Part shown: positions 1-10,209 of the stretch, piece after piece
Position numbering within the stretch: the first letter of the stretch is position 1
How the letters are laid out: every line of letters begins with the position of its first letter
Origin: Arthrobacter ruber
Lineage (GTDB): Bacteria > Actinomycetota > Actinomycetes > Actinomycetales > Micrococcaceae
NCBI RefSeq assembly: GCF_002954225.1
Contig: NZ_PPTH01000018.1
Location: forward strand, 558,001-622,000
Length of the DNA: 64,000 nucleotides
Reading direction: 5' to 3'
Position numbers and translations under genes: made by a program
Notes under the pieces: model-generated
What the model saw: the letters and a program-made list of their open reading frames with translations, nothing else
Told to the model about the DNA's origin: nothing
The model's database searches: none

Positions 1-238
1 CCGACAGGGCCTGGGCGTCGGGATAGCGCTCGAACAGGACGGGCGTGGTGAGGTTGACCCGCACGTCGGTGGTCTGCGCGGACAGCACGGTCGCCACGAG
101 CAGCTCGAACGGGTTGCGGAAGTCGAGCTCGGCGACTGCGTACGGGTAGGTGTCCCCCAGGATCCTGTTGATCTTCCGTGCCCTGCGTTTGAGGGCGACG
201 GGCGACTCCTCGTCCACCTTCGTCTTCCTGCCTGCCAC
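1..238 (-). CDS. nth: endonuclease III (partial, C-terminus outside window)
   Basis: DNA glycosylase/AP lyase of base excision repair that removes oxidised pyrimidines. Only the first 79 residues are inside the window. After a basic N-terminus they contain the Nth-type segment PFELLVATVLSAQTTDVRVN, which matches the start of the HhH-GPD fold. The catalytic Lys/Asp and the Fe-S cysteines lie beyond base 1 and cannot be checked. The GTG start is chosen because GAGAGGAG sits just upstream. It lies 60 bp downstream of the membrane protein gene on the same strand, so the two may be co-transcribed. In M. tuberculosis nth also lies in the acs-marP-crp neighbourhood (family knowledge), which supports the assignment. 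Confidence 0.9.
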   Translation of the reverse strand, partial: MAGRKTKVDEESPVALKRRARKINRILGDTYPYAVAELDFRNPFELLVATVLSAQTTDVRVNLTTPVLFERYPDAQALS

Positions 239-298
239 GTGCGGGTCTCCTCTCGACGGGACGGAACGGACTCCGCCGGGCTGTGGCGGGGCGGGATG

Positions 299-1717
299 TC
301 AGTCGCGGGGTGCGCGCTCGATGTTGCGCAGGTCCCGCAGGATGCCGACGGCACCGGTGCGCTTGTCCTGGACCAGGAACTCACCACCGCGGTCCTCGAT
401 GCCCACCTCCCAGTCGCCGGGCTGCAGCCGGAAGACCTCCCGGCCGGTCTGCTCGTCGTACACCGGACGGGGGGAACCGACGGCGAACCAGAAGGCCTCG
501 ACCACGGGCTCCTCATCGGCCGAACGGGTCGCCGTGATGGGCTCCTGCCGGCCCCGCTCGTCGGTGGAGTAGTCGGCAGCGGATTCGCCCGAGGAATCAG
601 CCGAGGAGTCGGCGGACTCGTACGTCCGCGTCGAGTCGTCCCGAACGACGTCGTGGACCCGCGTCTCCTCGGCCGGTACGACCTCGGCCTGGCCGGAGGT
701 GGAGTCGGCGGAGCTCCGGTGTGCGTCCGCCCCGTGGTCGTCCGGTGCCTGGCCGACGGCGTGGGCGCCGCCGGCCTGCTCCTGCGCGGTATGCGTCGAC
801 AGCCCGGAGTCCTGTCCCGAGCGGATGGGCGCCGGAGCCTCATCGGCCTGCGGGGCCCGCAACGTCGAGGAGTCCCGCTCCATGCCGGACTGGCCCGACG
901 CAGCAGCACCGGCACCCACGGCACCGGCCCCGCCCGCACCGTACAGACCCGCGCCGTTCTGGCGGACCGCCGCGGCGGCAGGGTTGATGCCCGCCTGGCC
1001 GCCCTGGACCGGGCGGGAGACCACGGGATCGGAGCCCGTCCCGGGTGCATCCCCGGCCGTCCTCGCGGGCTTGGGCGGCTTCGGCGGGCGGGGCTGTGCA
1101 GCGGTGATCGGACGGGCCGCGGTGCGGGCGGGCACCTCCGGCCTGTCGGCGAAGTCGTTCTTGATCCCGGGCAGGAACGGCCCGACGACGGTCGCGGCCA
1201 GCATGCCCAGCGAACCGATCAGGGCCACGAGGGGTCCCACGTGGAACGCGGTGACGGTCTGCAGGAAGAAGTAGGTCGATGCGAGCACCGCCGCGACCGA
1301 TGCGAACTGGTCCACGGACAGCGAGCCGACGCGGAGTCCGGCGCTCCCCAGGCGGCGGCCTGCGAGCAGCGCCAGGGCGATCACGGGCAGCAGGATGCCG
1401 ATACCGATGAAGAAGAGGGAGGCACTGCTCCAGAAGTTGGTGTAGAGGATCCTGCCGCCGATGAAGGGCAGCAGGGTACCGATGAAGACGAGCGCGGCGC
1501 CTGCACCGAAGACCACTTCCCGCAGGGTGAACGGTCCTGCCAGGGCCTTGCTCGGCCCCGGAGGCGCGCCCTGCGGTGTCCCGGGCGCGGAGGTGCCGGT
1601 CACCGACGTACCGGTGCCCGAGCCGTCCGACGGGACGCCGTCGCCCCGGGCGGGATCCGGTCGGAATCCGGCCGATGTGACGCCGGTGGCGCCCCGGCCA
1701 TCGGATGCTTCGGTCAT
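299..1717 (-). CDS. four-TM membrane protein with long disordered linker, unknown function
   Basis: 472 residues. An N-terminal Gly/Thr/Pro-rich stretch (1-60) is followed by four predicted membrane segments (about 70-90, 97-120, 135-155, 161-183). A long Ala/Gly/Pro/Ser/Asp-rich low-complexity region (190-400) leads to a more ordered C-terminal block (about 408-472) carrying FWFAVGSPRPVYDEQTG and a W-x-V-G-I-E-D segment. I recognise no catalytic motif. The ATG at 1717 is chosen over an upstream start at 1795 because it has GGGAGC spaced as a ribosome site. It lies upstream of nth on the same strand with a 60 bp gap. It could be a cell-envelope or division-associated protein, but nothing in the sequence proves this. 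Confidence 0.75.
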   Translation of the reverse strand: MTEASDGRGATGVTSAGFRPDPARGDGVPSDGSGTGTSVTGTSAPGTPQGAPPGPSKALAGPFTLREVVFGAGAALVFIGTLLPFIGGRILYTNFWSSASLFFIGIGILLPVIALALLAGRRLGSAGLRVGSLSVDQFASVAAVLASTYFFLQTVTAFHVGPLVALIGSLGMLAATVVGPFLPGIKNDFADRPEVPARTAARPITAAQPRPPKPPKPARTAGDAPGTGSDPVVSRPVQGGQAGINPAAAAVRQNGAGLYGAGGAGAVGAGAAASGQSGMERDSSTLRAPQADEAPAPIRSGQDSGLSTHTAQEQAGGAHAVGQAPDDHGADAHRSSADSTSGQAEVVPAEETRVHDVVRDDSTRTYESADSSADSSGESAADYSTDERGRQEPITATRSADEEPVVEAFWFAVGSPRPVYDEQTGREVFRLQPGDWEVGIEDRGGEFLVQDKRTGAVGILRDLRNIERAPRD

Positions 1718-1820
1718 GGTGTGCTCCCGTATGTAGCGATGGTCGCCCGCGGCCGTCGGCCGCCGGTGTTGGATACCTGCTTCCACCCTAGCCACCGCCT
1801 CCTACCTTCTCCACCGACCA

Positions 1821-1868
1821 CACCGCCGAGGACACCACCGAGGACGCCACCGAGGACAGCACCGAGGA
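1821..1868. repeat. 12-bp tandem repeat, four units
   Basis: Four head-to-tail 12-base units with consensus C-R-S-CACCGAGGA occupy the gap between the divergent membrane protein gene and acs. They lie upstream of the likely start codon of the minus-strand gene and well upstream of the acs promoter elements. No gene is seen here; the array may vary in copy number between strains. Confidence 0.7.
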
Positions 1869-1921
1869 GCTCCGGCGCCGGGCGCCGCTCACCGCACAAT
1901 CACCCCACCTCGGCTAGGCCC

Positions 1922-1937
1922 TGTGACCCGGGGCACA
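1922..1937 (+). promoter_or_regulatory. Crp/GlxR-like binding site upstream of acs
   Basis: TGTGACCCGGGGCACA matches the TGTGA-N6-TCACA consensus with one change. A candidate -10 (TAGTGT, 1957-1962) places a transcription start near 1969, so the box is centred close to -40, the class II activator position. A Crp/GlxR-type regulator is encoded at 18775. Acs control by Crp is known in other bacteria; here it is inferred. Confidence 0.5.
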
Positions 1938-2004
1938 CAGGACGGGGAGAACTCGATAGTGTTCCCTTGGACCTGTCACCGACCACGTCACAAAGGGGTA
2001 GACC

Positions 2005-3963
<1,959 letters not shown>

Positions 3964-4013
3964 CCGGACATACCAGAGGCCCCCGCGAGTGCGGGGGCCT
4001 CTGGCATGTCCGG
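3964..4013. terminator. bidirectional terminator between acs and ohr
   Basis: Inverted repeat with 23-base arms (3964-3986 and 3991-4013), one G-U type mismatch and a 4-base loop. It sits exactly between the convergent acs and ohr genes. No long T tract is present, as is common in actinobacteria. Confidence 0.85.
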
Positions 4014-4018
4014 GGCAC

Positions 4019-4441
4019 TCAGCCGATCGTGGCGTCGACCGTGACCTCGATGTTGCCGCGCGTGGCGTTGGAGTACGGGCACACCTGGTGGGCCCGCTCG
4101 ACGAGCGCGTCGGCCGTCTCCTGGTCCACTCCGCCGATCTCGGCGTGCAGGGCGACCGCGAGCTGGAACGCCCCGCCGTCGACCGGGTTGATGCTCACCT
4201 CGGCGGTGACGGCGGTGTCGCTGATCGTCGCCTTGCTGCGGCTCGCGACGAGCTTGAGGGCGCTGTGGAAGCAGGCGGCGTAGCCGAGGGCGAAGAGCTG
4301 CTCGGGGTTCGTCGCGCCGCCGGCACCGCCCATCTCCTTCGGGACCGCGAGATCGACGACGAGCTGCCCGTCGTCCGTGTGCGCCTTGCCGTTGCGTCCG
4401 TCGCCGGTCGCGGTGGCCACCGCCGTGTAGAGAGCACCCAT
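4019..4441 (-). CDS. ohr: organic hydroperoxide resistance protein (OsmC/Ohr family)
   Basis: Thiol peroxidase that reduces organic hydroperoxides to alcohols, using lipoyl thiols in characterised members. 140 residues, the normal Ohr length. Both catalytic cysteines are visible: Cys57 in AACFHSAL and Cys121 in VCPYSNATRGN. The N-terminal LYTAVATATGDGRNG matches Ohr, with an Arg and Glu expected near the active site. It is transcribed away from a TetR-family gene rather than the MarR-type OhrR usually found with ohr, and the 117 bp gap holds AT-rich inverted repeats. The true Ohr subgroup is preferred over plain OsmC because of the CPYSNATRGN motif. Confidence 0.93.
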   Translation of the reverse strand: MGALYTAVATATGDGRNGKAHTDDGQLVVDLAVPKEMGGAGGATNPEQLFALGYAACFHSALKLVASRSKATISDTAVTAEVSINPVDGGAFQLAVALHAEIGGVDQETADALVERAHQVCPYSNATRGNIEVTVDATIG

Positions 4442-4490
4442 ACCTGTGTCCGTCCTTCCGTCGCGGGGCGCCTGGCAGCTCCCCTCCGAC

Positions 4491-4516
4491 TTAGTAGACT
4501 AACTAGTAACTCTAGT
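4491..4516. promoter_or_regulatory. AT-rich operator cluster between ohr and tetR
   Basis: In GC-rich surroundings this short AT-rich patch holds TTAGT-AG-ACTAA (4491-4502), the near-palindrome TAACTAGTAA (4500-4509) and another CTAGT half (4512-4516). Overlapping palindromes in a divergent promoter next to a TetR gene are the usual TetR operator arrangement. Inferred, not proven. Confidence 0.55.
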
Positions 4517-4558
4517 GGGATCAAACGATGGAACCGGCTTGACAGAGAATGGAGCATG

Positions 4559-5137
4559 ATGAGCGCCCAGCCCCCCGTGCGGGATCGGATCCTCGCCTCG
4601 GCGACCACGTTGTTCGACGCCACGAGCATCCGTTCGGTGAGCGCAGACAAGGTCATCGCCGATGCCGGGACCACCAAGGTGACGTTCTACCGGCACTTCC
4701 CGACCAAGGACCACCTCGTGGTCGCCTACCTGGAGGACCAGCTCGCGCGGCTGCAGGCCGCCATCGGGAGGGAACGCGCGGACGGGCTCGATGCGTGCAC
4801 CGTCCTGCTCCACCTGGCCGCGGCCAACGGGGACGCCGCGTGCCGCCCTGGCTTCCGGGGGTGCACCTTCATCAACGCCGCCGCCGAGTACCCGGCGGAC
4901 GGCATGGTCCGGACCGCCGTCGGGCGCTACCGGGCCTGGTTGCACGGGGTCGTCGCCGAACTGCTGGCCGAGCTGGGTGTGGGCCGGCCCGACGCCGTGG
5001 CGGACCAGCTCATCATGCTGCGCGACGGCGCCATGGTGTACGGCTTCATGGGGGACCCGAGCGCCGTCACGGACTCCCTCGTCACGGCCGGGCGGGCCAT
5101 CGTCGCCGCCCACCTCGACGCGCCACTGTCCGCCTGA
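4559..5137 (+). CDS. TetR-family transcriptional regulator, probable ohr regulator
   Basis: 192 residues. The N-terminal helix-turn-helix (about 24-47, SVSADKVIADAGTTKVTFYR) is typical TetR. The ligand domain carries Cys80, Cys95 and Cys102, the last two in ACRPGFRGCTF. Closely placed cysteines in a regulator paired with a peroxide-detoxifying enzyme suggest thiol redox sensing, but this is inference, and a conserved Cys at this spot also occurs in TetR proteins that are not redox sensors. Of two adjacent ATGs (4556 and 4559) the second is preferred because GGAG then has workable spacing. It likely represses itself and ohr through the shared palindromes. Confidence 0.85.
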   Translation: MSAQPPVRDRILASATTLFDATSIRSVSADKVIADAGTTKVTFYRHFPTKDHLVVAYLEDQLARLQAAIGRERADGLDACTVLLHLAAANGDAACRPGFRGCTFINAAAEYPADGMVRTAVGRYRAWLHGVVAELLAELGVGRPDAVADQLIMLRDGAMVYGFMGDPSAVTDSLVTAGRAIVAAHLDAPLSA

Positions 5138-5237
5138 CACCACCGGCCCCTCCCGCACAGGTGGGCGCCGTGTGCCACCGGTGTGATGTTCGTCCTGAAA
5201 CATGGCTCCCGGGCGGCCACGAGAGGATGATTTCAGC

Positions 5238-6557
5238 GTGTCCACAACCGTCCAGCAGCCCCCCGTCACGAATCCACGCATGGCCCGCCGCGTCGCCGGC
5301 GCCTCCTTCGTCGGAACGGCCCTCGAGTCCTACGACTTCTACGTCTTCGGCACCGCCGCCGCACTCGTGTTCAACGTCGTCTTCTTCACCGAGCAGGATC
5401 CCCTGGCCGGGACCCTCTCGGCCTTCCTGGTGTTCGCCATGGGGTTCGTCGCCCGCCCGCTCGGCGCCATCCTCTTCGGCCACCTCGGGGACCGGATCGG
5501 CCGCAAGCGAACCCTGATCTGGACCATCACCCTCATGGGCCTCGCGACGGGGACCGTGGGCCTGCTGCCCGACTACAACACCATCGGCATCTGGGCGCCC
5601 ATCATCCTCACGGCGCTGCGCTTCCTGCAGGGACTCTCCCTGGGTGGCGAGTGGGGCGGCTCCATCCTCATCGCGACCGAGCACGCCGAGCCCCGCAAGC
5701 GGGCGCTGTACGCATCCATCCCCCAGCTCGGATCCCCCGTGGGCACCATGCTGATCTCGGCCATCTTCCTGGTGCTCGCCGTCGCGGCCCCCGACATCAT
5801 GACCACCTGGGGCTGGCGCATCCCGTTCCTGCTCGCCTTCCCCTTCCTCGCGATCGCCATCTACCTGCGGCTCGCCATCGACGAGACGCCCGTCTTCCAG
5901 GAGGCCAGCCGGAGGCACGCACTCCCCCGCGTCCCCCTCCTCGAGGTCCTGAAGTCGCAGCCGGTCGCCATCCTGGTCGCGATCGCCGCCGCCGTGCTGG
6001 GGATCGGATCCTACTTCCTGATGGTCACCTACACGCAGGCCTACGGCACGGGGACCCTCGGGCTGTCGCAGGAGACCGTGCTGAATGCGGCCCTCGTGGG
6101 CTCCGTCCTGCAGCTGATCACCATCCCCGCGTTCGGCTACCTCGCGATGCGCATCGGATCGGCGAAGGTGGTGGCGGGCGGCGCCCTCGGCACCGCCCTG
6201 ATCGCCTTCCCCCTGTACTGGGTCATCAGCATCGCCACGGAGCCGATGTACATCGCCGCGATCATCCTCGGCGGCATCCTGCCGACCGCGAGCTGGGCGG
6301 CACTCGGCGGGCTCATGGCGGATCTCTTCCGGCCGGAGACGGCGTTCACCGCGCTCTCCTTCGCCTACAGCATCGCCGCGATCATCGCGGGCTTCGCGCC
6401 CTCCATCACGCAGCGCTTCGGCATCGCGACGGAGGGTGCCTGGTGGCATCCCGGCGTCGTCCTCGCGGTGATGAGCCTCGTGACGGCCGCGGGTGCGATC
6501 GGAGCGGTGCATCTGCGGAATGCGCAGCAGATGGATGCCGGCGCGCGTACGGCATAG
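5238..6557 (+). CDS. MFS transporter, metabolite:H+ symporter (MHS/ShiA-ProP type)
   Basis: 439-residue, 12-TM integral membrane symporter. It shows MHS-type features: the early [18 protein letters not shown] segment, the loop 2-3 motif [13 protein letters not shown], and [16 protein letters not shown] in TM5. Members move organic acids or osmolytes with protons (shikimate, alpha-ketoglutarate, proline/betaine, citrate). The GTG at 5238 is chosen because GAGAGGA lies ten bases upstream, whereas the upstream ATG at 5202 has no ribosome site. Only 7 bp separate it from aroQ, so the pair looks like one operon. That hints at uptake of shikimate-, quinate- or dehydroquinate-like compounds, but the substrate is inferred from context only. 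Confidence 0.85.
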   Translation: MSTTVQQPPVTNPRMARRVAGASFVGTALESYDFYVFGTAAALVFNVVFFTEQDPLAGTLSAFLVFAMGFVARPLGAILFGHLGDRIGRKRTLIWTITLMGLATGTVGLLPDYNTIGIWAPIILTALRFLQGLSLGGEWGGSILIATEHAEPRKRALYASIPQLGSPVGTMLISAIFLVLAVAAPDIMTTWGWRIPFLLAFPFLAIAIYLRLAIDETPVFQEASRRHALPRVPLLEVLKSQPVAILVAIAAAVLGIGSYFLMVTYTQAYGTGTLGLSQETVLNAALVGSVLQLITIPAFGYLAMRIGSAKVVAGGALGTALIAFPLYWVISIATEPMYIAAIILGGILPTASWAALGGLMADLFRPETAFTALSFAYSIAAIIAGFAPSITQRFGIATEGAWWHPGVVLAVMSLVTAAGAIGAVHLRNAQQMDAGARTA

Positions 6558-6564
6558 TGGGGGC

Positions 6565-7047
6565 ATGACCCCGCGCACCCCGAGCATCCTCGTGATCAAC
6601 GGACCCAACCTGAACCTGCTCGGTACCAGGGAGCCCGACGTGTACGGGACGGCGACGCTCGACGACGTCGTCCGCCTCGCCGCGGACACGGCACGCGGGC
6701 GCGGCTGCACCGCATCCGCGCTGCAGTCCAACCACGAGGGCGAGATCATCGACGCGATCCACGCGGCGCGGTCCACGGCGGACGGGATCGTCATCAACGC
6801 CGGAGCGTTCACGCACACCTCGATCGCCATCCGCGACGCGCTCGCCGCCGTCGGACTGCCCGTGGTGGAGGTGCACATCAGCAACGTGCACCGGCGTGAG
6901 GAGTTCAGGCACTCCTCCTACATCTCCGGCGTCGCCGACGCCGTGATCGTCGGCGCCGGCATCGACGGCTACCGCCTGGCGGTGGACCACCTGGCCGCCC
7001 GCCTGGCCGCCGCCGGATCGGACGCGGCATCGTTCCCGAAAAGTTAG
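6565..7047 (+). CDS. aroQ: 3-dehydroquinate dehydratase, type II
   Basis: Converts 3-dehydroquinate to 3-dehydroshikimate in the shikimate pathway, or in quinate catabolism. 160 residues, typical of the dodecameric type II enzyme. Motifs: [17 protein letters not shown] with the catalytic Tyr shortly after (DVYG), [21 protein letters not shown], and [17 protein letters not shown] with the catalytic His. The ATG at 6565 follows a GTGGGGG stretch. It follows an MHS-family transporter by 7 bp, which suggests a scavenging or catabolic role rather than, or besides, the biosynthetic one; no other aro gene is nearby. Confidence 0.94.
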   Translation: MTPRTPSILVINGPNLNLLGTREPDVYGTATLDDVVRLAADTARGRGCTASALQSNHEGEIIDAIHAARSTADGIVINAGAFTHTSIAIRDALAAVGLPVVEVHISNVHRREEFRHSSYISGVADAVIVGAGIDGYRLAVDHLAARLAAAGSDAASFPKS

Positions 7048-7102
7048 CGCTGCCGCTGCTGCGAGCGCCGCTCCGCACCTCCCCATAGGGCACGATGGTG
7101 CT

Positions 7103-8992
7103 ATGACGGACATCACTCCTGACGCGCGCGCTACCGCCCAGCCCGAGAACCCCGACGCACCCCTGCTCGAGGTGCGGAACCTGGCGGTGAGCTTCCGCAC
7201 GACGCACGGGGAGGTCCATGCCGTCGAGGACGCGAGCTTCACCCTCCGGCGCGGCAGTGCTCTGGCTATCGTCGGGGAGTCGGGCTCGGGCAAGTCGACG
7301 ACGGCGATGGCCTGCATCGGCCTGCTGCCCGGCAACGGCCGCGTGACCTCCGGCAGCATCCTGTTCGAGGGCGAGGACCTCACCACGCTGCCGGAAGCGA
7401 AGATGCGCTCCATCCGCGGCCGGGCGATCGGCCTCGTCCCGCAGGACCCGATGTCCAACCTGAACCCCGTGACGAAGATCGGCACGCAGGTCGCCGAGAC
7501 CCTCCTGGTGCACGGGATGGCCACCAGGAAGAACGTCAAGCAGCGCGTCATCGAGGTCCTCACCGCCGCCGGGCTGCCCGACGCCGGGGAGCGCGCGAAG
7601 CAGTACCCGCACGAGTTCTCCGGCGGCATGCGGCAGCGGGCGCTGATCGCGATCGGCCTCGCCTGCCAGCCGCGGCTCCTCATCGCGGACGAACCGACGT
7701 CCGCGCTCGACGTCACCGTGCAGCGCACCATCCTCGACCAGATCGAGATGATGACGGAGCAGCTCGGCACGTCGGTCCTGCTCATCACGCACGACCTCGG
7801 GCTCGCCGCCGAACGCGCCTCGCAGCTCGTGGTGATGCACCGTGGACGCGTGGTCGAGACAGGACCCGCGGAGCAGCTGCTCAACGACCCGCAGCACCCC
7901 TACACGCAGTCGCTCGTCCGCGCGGCGCCCAGCGTCGCCGCGGTCCGCCTGCGTCCCGGCGCGTTCACGGCGGATGCGGCGTCGCGCCTGAAGCTCGCCG
8001 AAGCGGTCTTCGCCGAACACGAAGCCGGGCACGACGGCCCGGTACCGACCGACGCTCCCGTTCCCAATCCCGCCGATAAGGGCGTCTCAGCAGGTGCTCC
8101 CCGCGCCACCGCCGGCGCGCACGCGGCGACGACGTCGTCCGACCGACCGCTGGAGCCCTCCGGTGCCGCCGCTCCTGCGACTCCTGCCGCTCCCCCGAAC
8201 ATCGTGGAGATCCGCGACCTCACGAAGATCTACAAGCGCCGTGGCAGCAAGGACGACTTCTACGCGGCGAAGAACGTCACGCTCGACGTTCCCCGAGGGC
8301 AGACGGTGGCGATCGTCGGGGAATCGGGGTCCGGCAAGACCACGACCGCGCGGATGCTGCTGAAACTGATCGAACCGACGTCGGGCACCATGACCTTCGA
8401 CGGCATGGACGTGGCCACGCTCGACAAGGCGCAGCTCAACGACTTCCGCCAGCGCGTGCAGCCGATCTTCCAGGACCCGTACTCCTCGCTGAACCCGATG
8501 TTCACGATCGAACGCATCGTGGAGGAGCCGCTCAACGCGTACAAGCGCGGCTCCAAGAAGGAACGCTCGGCGCGGGTCCGCGAACTGATGGACCAGGTCT
8601 CCTTGCCGCAGAACGCCCTACGGCGGTACCCGGCGGAGCTCTCCGGCGGCCAGCGGCAGCGCGTAGCAATCGCGAGGGCCCTTGCACTGCAGCCCGAGCT
8701 GATCGTGTGCGACGAACCGGTCTCCGCCCTCGACGTCCTGGTGCAGGCACAGATCCTGAAACTCCTCGGCGACCTCCAGTCCGAACTCGGTTTGAGCTAC
8801 CTGTTCATCTCGCACGACCTCGCCGTGGTGCGCCTCATCTCGGACTACGTCTGCGTGATGAAGGACGGCGAGCTGGTGGAGGCAGCGAGCTCCGAGGAGG
8901 TCTTCCAGAACCCCCGCCACCCGTACACGCGCCGATTGCTCGCCTCCATCCCTGGCAACGAGCTCAACATCGGTAAGGAACTCGCGTCCTGA
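7103..8992 (+). CDS. dipeptide/oligopeptide ABC transporter, fused double ATP-binding protein (DppD-DppF)
   Basis: 629 residues with two ABC ATPase domains in one chain. Domain 1 has Walker A GESGSGKS near residue 57, signature FSGGMRQR near 172 and LLIADEPTSALD. Domain 2 has Walker A GESGSGKT near 406, signature LSGGQRQR near 513 and LIVCDEPVSALD. The linker (about 290-365) is Ala/Pro/Thr-rich. Each half ends with an oligopeptide-type C-terminal extension (NDPQHPYTQSL, QNPRHPYTRRL). It powers peptide import at the inner face of the membrane. The matching permeases and binding protein are encoded convergently at 10210-13953 with a DUF5996 gene between, so this ATPase is not in the same transcript. 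No clear ribosome site precedes the ATG. Confidence 0.92.
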   Translation: MTDITPDARATAQPENPDAPLLEVRNLAVSFRTTHGEVHAVEDASFTLRRGSALAIVGESGSGKSTTAMACIGLLPGNGRVTSGSILFEGEDLTTLPEAKMRSIRGRAIGLVPQDPMSNLNPVTKIGTQVAETLLVHGMATRKNVKQRVIEVLTAAGLPDAGERAKQYPHEFSGGMRQRALIAIGLACQPRLLIADEPTSALDVTVQRTILDQIEMMTEQLGTSVLLITHDLGLAAERASQLVVMHRGRVVETGPAEQLLNDPQHPYTQSLVRAAPSVAAVRLRPGAFTADAASRLKLAEAVFAEHEAGHDGPVPTDAPVPNPADKGVSAGAPRATAGAHAATTSSDRPLEPSGAAAPATPAAPPNIVEIRDLTKIYKRRGSKDDFYAAKNVTLDVPRGQTVAIVGESGSGKTTTARMLLKLIEPTSGTMTFDGMDVATLDKAQLNDFRQRVQPIFQDPYSSLNPMFTIERIVEEPLNAYKRGSKKERSARVRELMDQVSLPQNALRRYPAELSGGQRQRVAIARALALQPELIVCDEPVSALDVLVQAQILKLLGDLQSELGLSYLFISHDLAVVRLISDYVCVMKDGELVEAASSEEVFQNPRHPYTRRLLASIPGNELNIGKELAS

Positions 8993-9004
8993 TCGTCGCC
9001 ACCT

Positions 9005-9036
9005 GCGGTCGAAGGCCCCACGGAGCTTTCGACCGC
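9005..9036 (+). terminator. possible terminator after the peptide ATPase gene
   Basis: GCGGTCGAA (9005-9013) pairs with TTCGACCGC (9028-9036) around a 14-base loop, twelve bases after the stop codon. Weak compared with other hairpins in this window. Confidence 0.45.
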
Positions 9037-9187
9037 GCCGCGGGTTGATCGTTGAGACCTACGCGAAGCGCCCGGAGATCGGGCCGGCCGCGTCGCTGCG
9101 GCTCCGGGCCGCCATAAACGGTCACACCCTGTACCGGAACGGGATGCCCGCCTAGATTGGCGGGACACCACGACGGCGGAGGACAGG

Positions 9188-10147
9188 ATGAGCGAGCAGC
9201 GCACCATAGGCGGAGTAACCACGATGGCGGAGGGGTGGTCGGAGCTGCGAGTGGCGGACTGGCAGGACACGCAGGCGACGCTCCATATGTGGCTCCAGGT
9301 GGTGGGAAAGATCCGGATGGCACATGCGCCGCTGGTCAACCACTGGTGGCAGGTGCCGCTGTACGTCACCCCGAGGGGCCTCGGGACGTCCTCCATCCCC
9401 TACCGTGCCGGGATGTTCGATATCGAGTTCGACGTCGTGGCCCACCGGTTGCTCGTCCGGAGCAGCTCCGGGGAGGACCGCACGGTGCCCCTCGAGCCGC
9501 AGTCCGTCGCCGCATTCCATGAACAGACGATGGCGGCACTGACGGAACTCGGGATCGAGGCGCCCATCCGGCCGGTCCCCACCGAGGTGGATCCAGCCGT
9601 CCCGTTCGCCGAGGACCATCAGCACGCGTCCTACGACGGGGCCGCCGTCACAGCCTTCTGGCGACAATTGATGCAGGCCGAACGCGTTCTCACGCTCTTC
9701 CGGGCGGAGTTCCTCGGCAAGGTCAGTCCCGTGCACTTCTTCTGGGGCGCCATGGATCTCGCCTGCACGCGCTTCTCCGGCAGGCCCGCGCCGCTCCACC
9801 CCGGCGGCGCCCCGAACTGCGCGGACTGGGTCATGCAGGAGGGCTACTCGCACGAACTGTCCAGCTGCGGGTTCTGGCCCGGCGGCGGCGAGGAGGGTGC
9901 GTTCTACTCCTACGCGTATCCCGAGCCGGAGGGCTACCGCGACGCCGTCATCGACGTCGAGGGCGCGTTCTACAGTGCGGAGTACCGCCAGTTCCTGCTG
10001 CCCTACGAGGCCGTCCGCACCGCCCCGGACCCCGACGCCACGCTGCTCGCCTTCCTGCGTGCCACGTACGGCGCCGCCGCGACCACAGGCGGCTGGGACC
10101 CCGATCTCCTCGTCGATCCGCACAGGCTGGACGTCCACGCACGCTAG
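9188..10147 (+). CDS. DUF5996 family protein
   Basis: 319-residue soluble protein of unknown function, recognised as DUF5996 by its WSELRVADWQDTQATLHMW opening, the FDIEFDVVAHRL segment, the FWGAMDLACTRFSGR block and the HELSSCGFWPGG block. It has no signal peptide or membrane segment. The ATG at 9188 is preceded by GGACAGG. It stands alone between the peptide ATPase gene and the convergent dppC. No role is proposed. Confidence 0.8.
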   Translation: MSEQRTIGGVTTMAEGWSELRVADWQDTQATLHMWLQVVGKIRMAHAPLVNHWWQVPLYVTPRGLGTSSIPYRAGMFDIEFDVVAHRLLVRSSSGEDRTVPLEPQSVAAFHEQTMAALTELGIEAPIRPVPTEVDPAVPFAEDHQHASYDGAAVTAFWRQLMQAERVLTLFRAEFLGKVSPVHFFWGAMDLACTRFSGRPAPLHPGGAPNCADWVMQEGYSHELSSCGFWPGGGEEGAFYSYAYPEPEGYRDAVIDVEGAFYSAEYRQFLLPYEAVRTAPDPDATLLAFLRATYGAAATTGGWDPDLLVDPHRLDVHAR

Positions 10148-10164
10148 TTCCAGGGGCATACGGA

Positions 10165-10196
10165 AGCGGCCACCGATCCGGAGGTCGATGGCCGCT
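10165..10196. terminator. bidirectional terminator between DUF5996 gene and dppC
   Basis: AGCGGCCA (10165-10172) pairs with TGGCCGCT (10189-10196), with three further inner pairs after one mismatch. It lies between convergent stop codons. Confidence 0.6.
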
Positions 10197-10209
10197 CGCG
10201 TGGGGTGGA

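Noticed and set aside
1821..1868. 12-bp tandem array considered as a CRISPR-like or coding repeat
   Set aside because: Units are too short, have no spacers, and lie outside the likely coding start.
3989..4558. N-terminal extension of the TetR gene through the ohr gene
   Set aside because: It would run antisense through ohr and over the operator; the TetR fold begins after 4559 with a ribosome site.
5170..5190. TGTGCCACCGGTGTGA considered as a Crp site upstream of the MHS transporter
   Set aside because: The halves are direct rather than inverted, so it does not fit the Crp consensus.
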